A stretch of 64,000 nucleotides of DNA from Parabacteroides distasonis (GCA_015060925.1 SUXM01000002.1:62001-126000), one strand, 5' to 3'. Positions 44,873-55,609 are shown, counted from the stretch's first letter. Made by a program: numbers and translations. The notes: a model not told the origin generated them from the letters alone.

Positions 44873-46564
44873 ATGAACAAAAAGTTTTTATTGCCATTCT
44901 TCGTATTGGCAGCACTTCTAACTTTTTCTTCTTGCTCTAACAAGTTGAAACCGTTAGCAGAAGAGTACATCAAAGCAGAACCACAGCCATTAGAAGCAAT
45001 CGGAGGTAAAGTGCCTGTAACAATCAATGCCACTTTCCCTGCAAAATGGTTCAACAAAAAAGCAGTTGTAACTGTTACTCCTGTTCTTCGTTACGCAGGA
45101 GGTGAAGCATGGGGTACTTCTTACACTTATCAAGGTGAAAAAGTTAAAGGTAACAACCAAGTGATTCCGCAAAAAGAAGGTGCAAACGTAACCATGAAAT
45201 CTGCTTTCACTTACAAACCAGAAATGAAAAAATCTGAATTGTATTTGACTTTTGACGCTAAAATCAAAAACAAAACCGTAAAATTGCCAGATGTAAAAAT
45301 CGGTGAAGGTGTCATCGCTACTTCCGAATTGGCAGATGCTGCAACTGCAAACGCAGCTATCGCAGCGGACAAATTCCAGCGAATCATTAAAGAAGCTCAC
45401 GATGCAAACATCATGTTCTTAATCCACCAAGCAGAACTTCGCTCTAAAGAATTGAAAAAAGACGAAATCGCAGATTGGAAAGATTTAGTTAAAAACGCAG
45501 ATGAAGCTCCTAACCAGAATGTAGCAATTGAAATCTCAGCTTACGCTTCTCCAGATGGTGGTGTTAAATACAACACAGGTTTGGCTGAAAGACGTGAAGG
45601 CAACACTAACAAATATTTAGCTAAAGAGTTGAAAAAGATGAAGGTTGACGTTCCTGTTGATGCTCGTTATACAGCTCAGGACTGGGAAGGTTTCCAAGAA
45701 TTAGTTTCTAAATCAAATATCCAAGATAAAGATTTGGTATTACGTGTTCTTTCTATGTACAAAGACCCAGAACAACGTGAACAGGAAATCAAAAATATCT
45801 CTTCTGTATTTAGCACTTTAGCTGAAGAAATCTTACCTCAACTTCGTCGTTCTCGCTTAACTGCTAACATCGAAATCATCGGTAAATCTGATGACGAAAT
45901 CAGTGCATTGGCTAAGAGCAATCCAAAAGAATTAAACATTGAAGAAATTCTTTATGCTGCTACTTTGACAAACAATGACAACGAAAAAATGGCTATTTAC
46001 ACAAAAGCATCTGAATTATATCCTAACTGCTACCGTACTTGGAACAACATCGGTATGATGGCTTTCCGTGCAGGAGATTTGAACAAAGCAGAACAGATGT
46101 TCAACAAAGCAAACTCTATCAAGAACAATCCAGAGTCAAACATGAACTTAGGTTTGATTGCATTGACTAAGGGAGATCAAGCTAAAGCTCAACAATTATT
46201 TGGTAGTGCATCTGGCGTAACTGAATTAGGAGAAGCTCTTGGCGTTCTTTACTTAGAACAGGGAGAATGGGCTAAAGCTGCTAATTCTTTCGGTTCAGTT
46301 AAATCTAACAATGCAGCATTGGCTCAAATCTTGACAAAAGATTATAGCAAAGCATCTCAGACTTTAAATGCAATTGCTAAACCAGACGCAACAACATCTT
46401 ATTTGAAAGCTATTGTTGCAGCTCGTACAAACGACGCTAACGGTGTTATCAATAACTTGAAAGCAGCTATCGCAGCTGACAAGTCTTTAGCTAAAGAAGC
46501 TGCAACAGATTTGGAATTTGCGAAATATGCTACAAACAACGAATTTGCTTCATTAGTGAAGTAA
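44873..46564 (+). CDS. TPR-containing outer-membrane lipoprotein
   Basis: A 563-residue lipoprotein (MNKKFLLPFFVLAALLTFSSC). The N-terminal half is beta-rich and includes an OmpA-like stretch around IEISAYASPDGGVKYNTGLAERREGN, described here as residues ~217-245. The C-terminal ~200 residues are TPR repeats (CYRTWNNIGMMAFRAGDLNKA and following). It is Lys/Ala-rich and uses a uniform codon set, suggesting high expression. It may anchor or organise envelope complexes; no specific role can be read. A terminator follows directly. Confidence 0.72.
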   Translation: MNKKFLLPFFVLAALLTFSSCSNKLKPLAEEYIKAEPQPLEAIGGKVPVTINATFPAKWFNKKAVVTVTPVLRYAGGEAWGTSYTYQGEKVKGNNQVIPQKEGANVTMKSAFTYKPEMKKSELYLTFDAKIKNKTVKLPDVKIGEGVIATSELADAATANAAIAADKFQRIIKEAHDANIMFLIHQAELRSKELKKDEIADWKDLVKNADEAPNQNVAIEISAYASPDGGVKYNTGLAERREGNTNKYLAKELKKMKVDVPVDARYTAQDWEGFQELVSKSNIQDKDLVLRVLSMYKDPEQREQEIKNISSVFSTLAEEILPQLRRSRLTANIEIIGKSDDEISALAKSNPKELNIEEILYAATLTNNDNEKMAIYTKASELYPNCYRTWNNIGMMAFRAGDLNKAEQMFNKANSIKNNPESNMNLGLIALTKGDQAKAQQLFGSASGVTELGEALGVLYLEQGEWAKAANSFGSVKSNNAALAQILTKDYSKASQTLNAIAKPDATTSYLKAIVAARTNDANGVINNLKAAIAADKSLAKEAATDLEFAKYATNNEFASLVK

Positions 46565-46582
46565 TTTCCTTTCTCATAACAT

Positions 46583-46616
46583 AAAAAAGAGATGTGTTCA
46601 CACGCATCTCTTTTTT
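46583..46616 (+). terminator. Intrinsic terminator of the TPR lipoprotein gene
   Basis: AAAAAAGAGATG pairs with CATCTCTTTTTT around a 10-base loop, ending in a T-run. Confidence 0.88.
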
Positions 46617-46699
46617 ATTCTCTTATATGCTCATTGTAACCTCTTCTTATTTATGCTTTAGTCAAAAAGCTATATAATTCTGACAAAAAGCAAGGCAAC

Positions 46700-46738
46700 A
46701 TCTCTGTAACATTATTTATTTTTGGAAATTACAGAGAT
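46700..46738 (+). promoter_or_regulatory. Promoter of the GH92 operon inside a perfect inverted repeat
   Basis: ATCTCTGTAA (46700-46709) and TTACAGAGAT (46729-46738) are perfect 10-base arms. The -7 box TATTTTTG (46717-46724) lies in the 19-base spacer, so a bound dimer would cover the promoter. Confidence 0.6.
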
Positions 46739-46764
46739 TATTAAGAAAAAATACACAAATACAA

Positions 46765-49083
46765 ATGCAAAAACAAATGAAATCAGTGATTATCGCCTTA
46801 GCGGCGTGTATGGCCATACCTGCTATGGCTCAAAAAACAGATCTGGTAAATCCGATCATCGGTACTAATGGCATGGGACACACATTCCCTGGAGCTTGTG
46901 CCCCTTTCGGTATCGTACAGGTAAGTCCGGACACAGATACAATCCCTCATAACATTGATGGCGTTTATCAACCTCGCGTATATGAGTATTGTGCTGGTTA
47001 CCAACACAAAGATAGCTCTATTGTTGGTTTCAGTCACACTCACTTCAATGGTACAGGTCACTCAGACTTAGGAGATATCCTTTTAATGCCGTACACTGGT
47101 GAAACACAGTTGAACCCGGGTACAGCAGAAAATCCAGATAGTGGCTATCGTTCTCGTTTCAGTCACGACACAGAAGTAGCTCGCCCGGGTTACTATGAAG
47201 TTCTTTTGGCTGACGACCAAATTAAAGTACAATTAACTGCTACTCAACGTACAGGTATTCACAAATATACCTATCCTACAAATCAAACAAAGAAAGTTAT
47301 TTTAGACTTGAATCATGGTATTTATAACTATGATGGTAAAGTTCTTTGGGCAAATCTACGTGTTGAAAATGACACGTTAATCACAGGTTACCGTATCACT
47401 AACGGATGGAGTCGCGTAAATTATACCTATTTCGCCATTTCTTTCTCTCAACCGATTAAGAACTATGGTTATAAAGATTTTGGTCCAATTTTATATGGTG
47501 GTGGTTTACGTCGCTTCCCTCATGAACAAAATTTCCCTGAAATCGGTGGCCGTAAAGTTATCTCTTATTTCGAATTTGAAGAAGGAGCTAAGCCATTGGA
47601 AGTAAAAGTTGCTCTTTCTGCTGTAGGAACAGACGGTGCTATAAAGAATTTACAGGCTGAGGCTTCTGGTAAGTCATTCGATGCTATCTGTAAACAGGCT
47701 AACGACCAATGGGAAAAAGCAATGGCTGTTATCGATGCAGAAGGCAATGAAGATCAGATGACTATGCTTTACACTTCATTGTATCACACAATGATAAATC
47801 CTTCTGTTTATATGGACGTAGATGGTAGATACCGCGGTCTTGACCACAACATCCACCAGTCTAACGACTTTACAAACTACACTGTATTTTCAGTATGGGA
47901 TACTTACCGTGCATTGCACCCATTATTCAACATCATCAAACGTAAAGAAAGTGTTGACATCATTAAGTCAATGATTACTCATTACAAACAGAGCGTACAC
48001 AATATGCTTCCTATTTGGTCACACATGGGTAACGAAAACTGGTGTATGAGATCTTACCACTCTGTTTCTGTATTGGCAGACGCGATTACTAAAGGTCTTC
48101 CTATCGACAAGAAAGAGGCTTTAGAAGCAATGATTAGCACATCTAATGTTCCTTATTTCGATTATACAGCTGAATACAAGAAATATGGTTACATTCCTTT
48201 CGAATGCTCAAAGAGTTCTTCCGCTTCTACTACATTAGAAAATGCATTTGAAGATTGGGCAGTCTATACAACTGCATCTAAAATGGGAGAAAAAGAGGTT
48301 GCTGAAACTTATAAGAAACGTGCACTTTCTTATCAGAACTTATTCAAACCGGGATTAGGATTTGCTTGTCCTCGTTTTAAAGATGGTAGCTGGAAAGAAG
48401 ACTTAGATATATTGGAAACTCATCATCAAGGATTCTTAGAAGGAAACTCATGGAACTATTCATTCTATGTACCTCAAGCTCCAGCAAACTTGATTAAGTT
48501 AATGGGTGGTGATCGTAGCTTCGTTAACAAATTGGATTCATTGTTTACAATGCACTTACCTGATAAGTTCTTCGAACACACAGAAGACGTAAGTCGCGAG
48601 GGATTATTAGGTACATACGGACATGGAAATGAACCAAGCCAGCACATCCCATACTTATATGCATGGTCTTCACAACCTTGGAAAACTCAATATTGGGTAC
48701 GTGAAATCATGAACAAGATGTATCGTAATAACATTGATGGTTTATGTGGTAATGACGACTGTGGTCAAATGTCAGCATGGTATATCTTTACAGCGATGGG
48801 CTTCTATCCTGTATGTCCGGGTAGCGATCAATATATCATTGGTGCTCCTTATTTACCTTACATGAAACTTAACTTAGAAAATGGTAAGACTTTCGAAATC
48901 AAGGCTCCGAAAGTAAGCGACAAAAACCGCTACATCAAAGCTGTTAAATTAAACGGCAAAGCTTACAATAAAGCTTATATCACTCATGATGACATCATGA
49001 ACGGTGGTGAACTTGTATTCGAAATGGCATCTAAACCAAACAAGGGTAGAAAATTGGAAAAACCTTATTCTTTAGTTGACTAA
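46765..49083 (+). CDS. GH92 family alpha-1,2-mannosidase
   Basis: A 772-residue secreted GH92 enzyme (signal ending IPAMAQ). Motifs are DLVNPIIGTNGMGHTFPGA, PFGIVQVSPD, FSVWDTYRALHPL, YGHGNEPSQHIPYLY and GNDDCGQMSAWYIF with the catalytic-base aspartates. The motif set is closest to the alpha-1,2-mannosidase class, though linkage cannot be fixed from sequence. It lacks a lipid Cys, so it is probably periplasmic, unlike the lipoprotein GH92 at 19707-22022. It is nine bases before a TIM-barrel lipoprotein gene. Confidence 0.92.
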   Translation: MQKQMKSVIIALAACMAIPAMAQKTDLVNPIIGTNGMGHTFPGACAPFGIVQVSPDTDTIPHNIDGVYQPRVYEYCAGYQHKDSSIVGFSHTHFNGTGHSDLGDILLMPYTGETQLNPGTAENPDSGYRSRFSHDTEVARPGYYEVLLADDQIKVQLTATQRTGIHKYTYPTNQTKKVILDLNHGIYNYDGKVLWANLRVENDTLITGYRITNGWSRVNYTYFAISFSQPIKNYGYKDFGPILYGGGLRRFPHEQNFPEIGGRKVISYFEFEEGAKPLEVKVALSAVGTDGAIKNLQAEASGKSFDAICKQANDQWEKAMAVIDAEGNEDQMTMLYTSLYHTMINPSVYMDVDGRYRGLDHNIHQSNDFTNYTVFSVWDTYRALHPLFNIIKRKESVDIIKSMITHYKQSVHNMLPIWSHMGNENWCMRSYHSVSVLADAITKGLPIDKKEALEAMISTSNVPYFDYTAEYKKYGYIPFECSKSSSASTTLENAFEDWAVYTTASKMGEKEVAETYKKRALSYQNLFKPGLGFACPRFKDGSWKEDLDILETHHQGFLEGNSWNYSFYVPQAPANLIKLMGGDRSFVNKLDSLFTMHLPDKFFEHTEDVSREGLLGTYGHGNEPSQHIPYLYAWSSQPWKTQYWVREIMNKMYRNNIDGLCGNDDCGQMSAWYIFTAMGFYPVCPGSDQYIIGAPYLPYMKLNLENGKTFEIKAPKVSDKNRYIKAVKLNGKAYNKAYITHDDIMNGGELVFEMASKPNKGRKLEKPYSLVD

Positions 49084-49092
49084 TAAAAATTC

Positions 49093-50751
49093 ATGAAATT
49101 TATAGGGATAAAAATTCTCTCTATATTAATAATAATCGGAACACAGGTATTTTTTGCCTGTGTTCCTTCTGTAAAGAAAGAGAACGTAAAGTATCGGCTC
49201 ATTCATAATAACGATGGTACTGATTTGTTATCTAATACATGGTTCAATAAGCGTCCACTTTCACCTGCAGACGTAGATTCATGTGTTGATATGGTTGCTA
49301 ATTCACAAGTAACAACCTACATGATTTGTACAGGTAGTAACCTTTTTTATATGCGTTCAAAATATGGACGGATATTAGGAGAAAATTTTGAAGGGATGAA
49401 GTTACGTGATTCAGATACAACACAATACAACACTATTCACAATTTATATTATCAAAACCATTTAAGATTAGAAAAAGCAGGGACAGATCTAATCAAGCAA
49501 TCATTAAAAAGAGCAAAAGCAAAAGGACTGGAGACCTTTATCACATATCGATTAAATGACTTACATTTCAGTGATACCATCAATAATTGCCCTGCCACCT
49601 ATTCCCAATTTTGGATTGATCATCCCGAATATTGGTTAAAAGATTCCACACAAGGATGGAATAGCGCAGGAGCTTTCAACTTCGCCATTAAAGAGGTTCG
49701 CGACTATAAATTAGCCATTATCTATGAGCAATTAGAAAATTATGCAGACTTGATTGATGGTTATGATTTGGATTTCATGCGTTTTATAGTCTACTTTAAA
49801 TCTGGTACAGGTGAAGAATACTCATCTCTTATGACTCAGTTCGTAAAAGATGTTCGTAAAAAAGTAGATGAAATTTCATTAAAACAAGGACGCAAGATCC
49901 TACTTTCGGCACGTGTACCACCGACTGTAGATCAATGCCTAATGAAAGGGTTTGACGTTCGTGAATGGTTACAGTTAGGATTATTAGATTTCATTACTAC
50001 AGGCATTCATTGGACAGGAGATCCTGCAATGGCTGTCTCTCAATTCAAAGAAACATTAGGAAAAGATCTGAACATACCATTCTATAGTTCAGTTGATGAT
50101 GGAGGATACCGTAAACCTCGGGTACCATGGTCACATGGCATGTTTAGAGGCATGTGCTCCCATATCCTTTCCCAAGGCGCAGATGGGATCTATCTATTTA
50201 ACTACTATTTTGGAGAATTAGCTAAGAACAACAACCAAATTCTATTAGAAGAAGGAGGACAGGTATGTAGAACAATTTCTCCTACACTACTACAAGAATT
50301 AGGTTCATTAGAAACACTGAAAGGAAGAAATAAGGTTTACGCTTTATCCGATGGAACAGTGGAATACGAAATTAAACACAACACCCCACTTCCTTTAAAA
50401 GTAAATAAAGCTAAACAAGCAGTCGCTAATATTTATGTAGGAGATAAAGTTGAAGAAAACTATCCGAAAGAATCTTTTTTATTTATCCGAACAGATCAGT
50501 CTGCATCATTTGAATTATCTGTTAATGGTCACAAGGTAGATAAAGAGAAACCTGAATATGTCAAACTTTATGATCAAGATCGAGAACTAAAAGAAGAGGA
50601 ATACGTTTATGCATTCATTTTACCGGAACAGGTACTTCTACATAAAGACAATAAATTCGAATTCACAACACAAGAAGAGAAAGGGTTTACAGTCAAACGA
50701 TTAGAACTTGCATTAAAATATGGTGATGTAAAAACACATGGATATTTCTAA
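49093..50751 (+). CDS. Unclassified TIM-barrel glycosidase-like lipoprotein
   Basis: A 552-residue lipoprotein (signal with VFFAC). The middle ~300 residues look like a (beta/alpha)8 barrel of the GHL10/GH-like type: FITYRLNDLHF, then YADLIDGYDLDFMRF with acids at a strand end, KILLSARVPPTVDQ, and a GADGIYLFNYYFGEL segment. The last ~130 residues are beta-sandwich-like. I do not recognise a defined GH family. It is in an operon with GH92, so a role in releasing or trimming mannose-containing glycans is inferred. Convergent terminator at 50776-50826. Confidence 0.65.
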   Translation: MKFIGIKILSILIIIGTQVFFACVPSVKKENVKYRLIHNNDGTDLLSNTWFNKRPLSPADVDSCVDMVANSQVTTYMICTGSNLFYMRSKYGRILGENFEGMKLRDSDTTQYNTIHNLYYQNHLRLEKAGTDLIKQSLKRAKAKGLETFITYRLNDLHFSDTINNCPATYSQFWIDHPEYWLKDSTQGWNSAGAFNFAIKEVRDYKLAIIYEQLENYADLIDGYDLDFMRFIVYFKSGTGEEYSSLMTQFVKDVRKKVDEISLKQGRKILLSARVPPTVDQCLMKGFDVREWLQLGLLDFITTGIHWTGDPAMAVSQFKETLGKDLNIPFYSSVDDGGYRKPRVPWSHGMFRGMCSHILSQGADGIYLFNYYFGELAKNNNQILLEEGGQVCRTISPTLLQELGSLETLKGRNKVYALSDGTVEYEIKHNTPLPLKVNKAKQAVANIYVGDKVEENYPKESFLFIRTDQSASFELSVNGHKVDKEKPEYVKLYDQDRELKEEEYVYAFILPEQVLLHKDNKFEFTTQEEKGFTVKRLELALKYGDVKTHGYF

Positions 50752-50775
50752 AAAGTTTAAACCATAATTTAAATC

Positions 50776-50826
50776 AAAGGAAACGGTGTTTTATAAATGT
50801 ATGATAGAAGAAACACCGTTTCCTTT
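50776..50826. terminator. Bidirectional terminator between the GH operon and typA
   Basis: Perfect 16-base arms AAAGGAAACGGTGTTT / AAACACCGTTTCCTTT (50776-50791 and 50811-50826). Confidence 0.85.
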
Positions 50827-50841
50827 ATAATATTAAATCAG

Positions 50842-52641
50842 TTATTGTCTATTCTGTCTCTTACGTTCCAACTCGTCCAAAATGATTTTACGCATACGCA
50901 TGCTATTCGGAGTAATTTCGACATATTCGTCACCTTTGATATATTCCAAAGCATCTTCCAAACTAAAAATAACAGGAGGAGCCAATGATACCTTCTCGTC
51001 AGATCCAGAAGCACGCATATTGGTCAACTTCTTAGATTTAGTTACATTCACTACCAAATCATTATCTTTTGTATGTTCACCGACAACCTGACCTGCATAT
51101 ACCTCATCCCCTGGCGCAATAAAGAAACGTCCACGAGACTGTAAGTTATTTAAAGCATACGCATAAGCAGTACCTGTTTCCATAGCAATGATAGAACCAT
51201 TCGTACGACGTTCAATATCCCCCTTCCAAGGTTGATATTCCAAAAAACGATGAGCCATGATAGCTTCACCGGCAGAAGCTGTTAAAACAGCATTGTTCAA
51301 ACCAATAATACCACGAGACGGTATTGTAAATTCAAGATGCATCCGATCATTCTTGCTTTCCATCATCGTCATCTCCCCTTTACGCTTCGTTACCATATCG
51401 ATGATACGACTGGCACACTCTTCTGGCAAGTTTACTGTTAATTGTTCAACCGGTTCACATTTCTCACCATCTATTTCTTTAATAATTACCTGTGGCTGAC
51501 CCACTTGTAACTCATATCCTTCACGACGCATTGTCTCAATCAACACTGATAAGTGAAGGACACCACGTCCATAAACAAGCCAGGAATCTGCAGAATCAGT
51601 TGGGACAACACGCAATGCCAAGTTCTTATCCAACTCTCTTGTCAAACGATCAAATATATGGCGGGATGTAACAAATTTACCATCTTTACCAAAGAAAGGA
51701 GAGTTATTGATTGTAAAAAGCATAGACATAGTCGGCTCATCAATAGCAATAGTAGGCAAAGCTTCCGGTGTATTTATATCAGCAATCGTTTCACCTATTT
51801 CAAAACCATCTACACCAATAATAGCACAAATATCACCAGATTGGACTGCGTCCACTTTAGTGCGTCCTAACCCTTCAAAGACATCAATCTCTTTAATTTT
51901 AGATTTCACCATCGTTCCATCTCGTTTACACAACATGATGTCTTGACCTTCACGTAATTCTCCTCGATGAACACGTCCTACAGCAATACGACCAACATAT
52001 TTCGAATAATCTAACGAAGTAATCAACATCTGAGACGCTCCATCTAAGACTTCCGGTTCTGGAATATATTGAATAATAGCATCCAATAAAGCCGTAATAT
52101 CATCTTTAGGAGCTTTCCAATCTTCAGACATCCATCCCTGCTTAGCAGAACCATAGATTGTCGGGAAATCCAACTGCTCTTCTGTCGCATCCAGATTAAA
52201 CATTAAATCAAATACCATTTCCTGCACCTCATCTGGGCGGCAATTCGGCTTATCCACCTTATTAATTACAACAATTGGTTTTAGTCCTAACTGAATAGCC
52301 TTCTGTAAAACAAAGCGTGTCTGTGGCATCGGTCCTTCAAAAGCATCAACCAATAACAGACAACCATCGGCCATATTCAATACACGTTCCACTTCACCAC
52401 CAAAGTCTGCGTGCCCCGGAGTATCAATAATATTGATTTTATAACCTTTATAATTAATAGAGACATTTTTAGCAAGAATCGTAATACCTCGTTCACGCTC
52501 CAAATCATTATTGTCCAGAAACTGATCTGGCTCCGCTTGCCCTTCTCGGAAAAGTTTACCAGCTAATAACATCTTATCCACGAGTGTAGTTTTGCCGTGG
52601 TCTACGTGTGCGATGATCGCAATGTTTCTAATCTTTTGCAT
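50842..52641 (-). CDS. typA: Ribosome-associated GTPase TypA/BipA
   Basis: A 599-residue translational GTPase that binds the ribosome under stress and aids subunit assembly. It shows G1 [12 protein letters not shown], the switch region [12 protein letters not shown]3 [17 protein letters not shown]4 NKVDKPNC, and the BipA-specific C-terminal region ([19 protein letters not shown]). The ATG at 52641 was chosen because the frame extension to 52665 begins with TTG and overlaps the promoter. Confidence 0.96.
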   Translation of the reverse strand: MQKIRNIAIIAHVDHGKTTLVDKMLLAGKLFREGQAEPDQFLDNNDLERERGITILAKNVSINYKGYKINIIDTPGHADFGGEVERVLNMADGCLLLVDAFEGPMPQTRFVLQKAIQLGLKPIVVINKVDKPNCRPDEVQEMVFDLMFNLDATEEQLDFPTIYGSAKQGWMSEDWKAPKDDITALLDAIIQYIPEPEVLDGASQMLITSLDYSKYVGRIAVGRVHRGELREGQDIMLCKRDGTMVKSKIKEIDVFEGLGRTKVDAVQSGDICAIIGVDGFEIGETIADINTPEALPTIAIDEPTMSMLFTINNSPFFGKDGKFVTSRHIFDRLTRELDKNLALRVVPTDSADSWLVYGRGVLHLSVLIETMRREGYELQVGQPQVIIKEIDGEKCEPVEQLTVNLPEECASRIIDMVTKRKGEMTMMESKNDRMHLEFTIPSRGIIGLNNAVLTASAGEAIMAHRFLEYQPWKGDIERRTNGSIIAMETGTAYAYALNNLQSRGRFFIAPGDEVYAGQVVGEHTKDNDLVVNVTKSKKLTNMRASGSDEKVSLAPPVIFSLEDALEYIKGDEYVEITPNSMRMRKIILDELERKRQNRQ

Positions 52642-52662
52642 TGTAAACGAATTTATTGGTTG

Positions 52663-52670
52663 CAAAATTA
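52663..52670 (-). promoter_or_regulatory. -7 promoter box of typA
   Basis: Minus-strand TAATTTTG, 21 bases upstream of the typA ATG. Confidence 0.55.
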
Positions 52671-52755
52671 CAATAAATTTACGATATGTATATGAGAATA
52701 AGGTTTCAAATTAAAAAAGACCGATAAAAAGATTTGCCAATCAAAAAGGATTCAT

Positions 52756-52763
52756 TACCTTTG
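52756..52763 (+). promoter_or_regulatory. -7 promoter box of rpsO
   Basis: TACCTTTG fits TAnnTTTG, 47 bases before the rpsO ATG. Confidence 0.6.
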
Positions 52764-52810
52764 TCGCCGCTTAGATAACATAGTATTAATTTATTAAAGT
52801 AACAAGAATC

Positions 52811-53080
52811 ATGTTTTTAGATTCAACAAAGAAAAAAGAACTTTTTGAAAAGTATGGTAAATCTGCTACAGACACAGGTTCTGCAGAAAGCCAGATTGCG
52901 TTGTTCACAGTGCGTATTTCACACTTAACAGAACACCTAAAAGTTAATCACAAAGATCATAGCTCTGAAAGAGCATTGAAAATGTTAGTAGGTAAACGTC
53001 GTCGTTTATTAGATTACCTTATCAAAACTGATATCGAAAGATATCGTTCTATCATCAAAGAACTTGGTATCAGAAAGTAA
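52811..53080 (+). CDS. rpsO: Small ribosomal subunit protein uS15
   Basis: An 89-residue protein with the S15 pattern: TGSAESQIALFTVRISHLTEHL, then KDHSSERALKMLVGKRRRLLDYL, ending YRSIIKELGIRK. It binds 16S rRNA and starts assembly of the small-subunit platform. Length is standard. It is monocistronic, with a terminator at 53111-53145. Confidence 0.97.
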   Translation: MFLDSTKKKELFEKYGKSATDTGSAESQIALFTVRISHLTEHLKVNHKDHSSERALKMLVGKRRRLLDYLIKTDIERYRSIIKELGIRK

Positions 53081-53110
53081 AAAAACAACTTCTTTATCGG
53101 AAGTCATAAG

Positions 53111-53145
53111 AAAAAGGATGGTCTCATTGAGATTATCCTTTTTTT
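53111..53145 (+). terminator. Intrinsic terminator of rpsO
   Basis: AAAAAGGAT...TCTCA pairs with GAGA...ATCCTTTTT, followed by more T. Confidence 0.85.
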
Positions 53146-53181
53146 CTTTCATAAAAACGAGTATTAAATAAAAAATTAATG

Positions 53182-53189
53182 TAATTTTG
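53182..53189 (+). promoter_or_regulatory. -7 promoter box of the XRE-cupin operon
   Basis: TAATTTTG fits TAnnTTTG, 55 bases before the ATG. Confidence 0.55.
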
Positions 53190-53244
53190 CGCCGTTCTAT
53201 TACAAACTAACAGAAATCAAATAAACAAACTATACATTTTACAC

Positions 53245-53829
53245 ATGGGATCCAATAAAATTATCGGAGCCAAAATCAAAAGTCTCCGTGAATCTAAACA
53301 ACTTTCTATCGAAGAGATAGCAGAAAGATCTGGTTTAAGTGTTGAACAAATCGAACGTATTGAAGGTAACATAGATTTTCCATCTTTGGCTCCACTTATT
53401 AAGATCGCTCGTGTATTAGGCGTACGCTTAGGAACATTCTTAGATGATCAATCAGAATTAGGACCAGTCGTAAGCCGTAAAAAAGACAGCAACGAGACAA
53501 AAGGGATTGGTTTTAGTAACAATGACAGCCAAGCTCGCAAACACATGGAATATTACTCTTTGTCACAAGATAAATCTGGTCGCCACATGGAACCATTTTT
53601 AATCAATGTAGCACCGACAGAAGAGGGAGTTAAATTCGATTTATCTTCTCATGAAGGAGAAGAATTCATTTACGTCATGGAAGGGATTGTCGAAATTAAC
53701 TACGGTAAGAGCACTTATGTTCTTGAAGAAGGTGATAGTATTTACTATGATTCCATTGTGGCTCATCACGTACATGCTGCAACCAATACCACAGCAAAGA
53801 TTCTTGGTGTCATCTACACTCCTTATTAA
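53245..53829 (+). CDS. XRE family regulator with C-terminal cupin domain
   Basis: A 194-residue protein with an N-terminal HTH_3 domain (IKSLRESKQLSIEEIAERSGLSVEQIERIE, given as residues ~10-42) and a C-terminal cupin (EGEEFIYVMEGIVEINYG ... LEEGDSIYYDSIVAHHVHA) that should bind a small ligand or metal. It lies six bases before an AMP-forming acyl-CoA synthetase and probably regulates that operon in response to a fatty acid or its CoA ester; that link is inferred from position. Confidence 0.9.
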   Translation: MGSNKIIGAKIKSLRESKQLSIEEIAERSGLSVEQIERIEGNIDFPSLAPLIKIARVLGVRLGTFLDDQSELGPVVSRKKDSNETKGIGFSNNDSQARKHMEYYSLSQDKSGRHMEPFLINVAPTEEGVKFDLSSHEGEEFIYVMEGIVEINYGKSTYVLEEGDSIYYDSIVAHHVHAATNTTAKILGVIYTPY

Positions 53830-53835
53830 TTCAAG

Positions 53836-55488
53836 ATGGAACAGTTACATAACAAAACACTCGGTCAATGGATGGAACATTGGGCTGAGACCACACCGGA
53901 CAAAGAATATCTGGTTTATTCTGACCGTGACCTACGTTTTACATGGAAAGCTTTTAACGAACGTGTAGATCACATGGCTAAAGGTATGCTTGCCATCGGT
54001 ATTAAACATGGTACCCATGTTGGTATTTGGGCGACCAATGTGCCAGATTGGTTGACATTCCTATATGCAGCGGCCAAAATCGGTGCTGTAGCAGTTACGG
54101 TTAATACCAACTACAAACAAAACGAATTAGAGTTCTTAGTAAAAGACGCTGATATCCATACATTATGTATCACAGATGGAGTCTTTGACGGAAGTTATAT
54201 TGATATGGTATACACCATGTTGCCTGAATTAAAGAATTCCCAACGTGGTTATTTGAAAAGCGAACGTTTCCCTGTCTTGAAAAATGTTGTTTATATTGGA
54301 CAGGAAAAGTATAGAGGTATGTACAATACTCCCGAGTTACTCCTTCTTGGCGAAAATATAGAAGACGACACATTAACCGAGGCTAAAAAGTTAGTAACAC
54401 CTCATGATGTTGTCAATATGCAATATACCTCTGGAACAACAGGATTCCCCAAAGGGGTAATGCTTACCCATTACAACATAACAAACAACGGTTTCCTTAC
54501 CGGTGAACACATGAAGTTCACTTCTGAAGATAAACTTTGTTGTTGTGTACCTTTATTCCATTGTTTTGGTGTTGTATTAGCTACCATGAACATATTGACA
54601 CATGGATGTACACAGGTTATGGTTGAGAAGTTTGATCCGTTAGTGGTATTAGCATCAGTCCATAAAGAACGATGTACAGCCTTATACGGAGTCCCAACCA
54701 TGTTCATTGCCGAGTTAAACCATCCAATGTTCAATATGTTTGATCTAAGTTCTTTACGTACAGGAATCATGGCTGGCGCTTTATGTCCGATCGAACTGAT
54801 GAAACAGGTGGAAGAAAAGATGTTTATGCGTATCACCAGTGTCTATGGATTGACAGAAGCATCTCCCGGTATGACACAAACCCGTATTGATGACCCAGAT
54901 GAAATCCGTTACACAACAGTAGGTCGTGATTATGAATTTACCGAAGTACGTGTAATAGACCCAGAAACAGGAGAAGAATGTCCTGTTGGCGTACAAGGTG
55001 AAATGTGTAACCGTGGTTATAACACTATGAAAGGTTACTACAATAATCCATCTGCCACAGATGAAGTCATAGATAAAGATGGTTTCTTGCATAGTGGAGA
55101 CTTAGGTGTAAAAGATGAAAATGGTAACTACCGTATCACCGGACGTATCAAAGACATGATTATCCGAGGAGGGGAAAATATTTATCCTCGTGAACTGGAA
55201 GAATTCTTATATCACTTAGAAGGAATAAAAGATGTGCAAGTGGCTGCCGTCCCTTCTAAAAAATATGGAGAAGAAGTTGGAGCTTTCATCATTTTACATG
55301 ATGGAGTAACTATGACAGAGGATGTCGTAAAGGACTTCTGCCGAGGGAAAATTGCCCGCCATAAAATCCCTAAATACATATTTTTTGTAGACACATTCCC
55401 TATGACCGGCAGCGGTAAAATTCAAAAATTCAAATTAAAGGATCTATCGTTAAAACTTTTAGCTGAGCAAGGAATTACTCCGGTATAA
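53836..55488 (+). CDS. AMP-dependent acyl-CoA synthetase
   Basis: A 550-residue ANL enzyme resembling medium-chain/short-chain fatty acid ligases. Motifs are the P-loop [20 protein letters not shown], then [34 protein letters not shown] and the C-terminal [11 protein letters not shown] with the catalytic Lys. It makes acyl-CoA from a carboxylic acid, ATP and CoA in the cytosol. It is cotranscribed with the XRE-cupin regulator. The substrate is unknown. A terminator at 55504-55541 ends the operon. Confidence 0.9.
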   Translation: MEQLHNKTLGQWMEHWAETTPDKEYLVYSDRDLRFTWKAFNERVDHMAKGMLAIGIKHGTHVGIWATNVPDWLTFLYAAAKIGAVAVTVNTNYKQNELEFLVKDADIHTLCITDGVFDGSYIDMVYTMLPELKNSQRGYLKSERFPVLKNVVYIGQEKYRGMYNTPELLLLGENIEDDTLTEAKKLVTPHDVVNMQYTSGTTGFPKGVMLTHYNITNNGFLTGEHMKFTSEDKLCCCVPLFHCFGVVLATMNILTHGCTQVMVEKFDPLVVLASVHKERCTALYGVPTMFIAELNHPMFNMFDLSSLRTGIMAGALCPIELMKQVEEKMFMRITSVYGLTEASPGMTQTRIDDPDEIRYTTVGRDYEFTEVRVIDPETGEECPVGVQGEMCNRGYNTMKGYYNNPSATDEVIDKDGFLHSGDLGVKDENGNYRITGRIKDMIIRGGENIYPRELEEFLYHLEGIKDVQVAAVPSKKYGEEVGAFIILHDGVTMTEDVVKDFCRGKIARHKIPKYIFFVDTFPMTGSGKIQKFKLKDLSLKLLAEQGITPV

Positions 55489-55503
55489 AACATACTCAAT
55501 CAT

Positions 55504-55541
55504 AAAAAGGGTTATCTGAATAAAAACAGATAACCCTTTTT
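55504..55541 (+). terminator. Terminator of the XRE-cupin/acyl-CoA synthetase operon
   Basis: AAAAAGGGTTATCTG pairs perfectly with CAGATAACCCTTTTT around an 8-base loop. Confidence 0.9.
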
Positions 55542-55575
55542 CATTATAAATAAGTAAATCCCGCCTAAATATTAC

Positions 55576-55583
55576 TACCTTTG
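55576..55583 (+). promoter_or_regulatory. -7 promoter box of ahcY
   Basis: TACCTTTG fits TAnnTTTG, 26 bases before the ATG. Confidence 0.6.
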
Positions 55584-55609
55584 TAACCAAATTATTTTAG
55601 AATCAAAAT

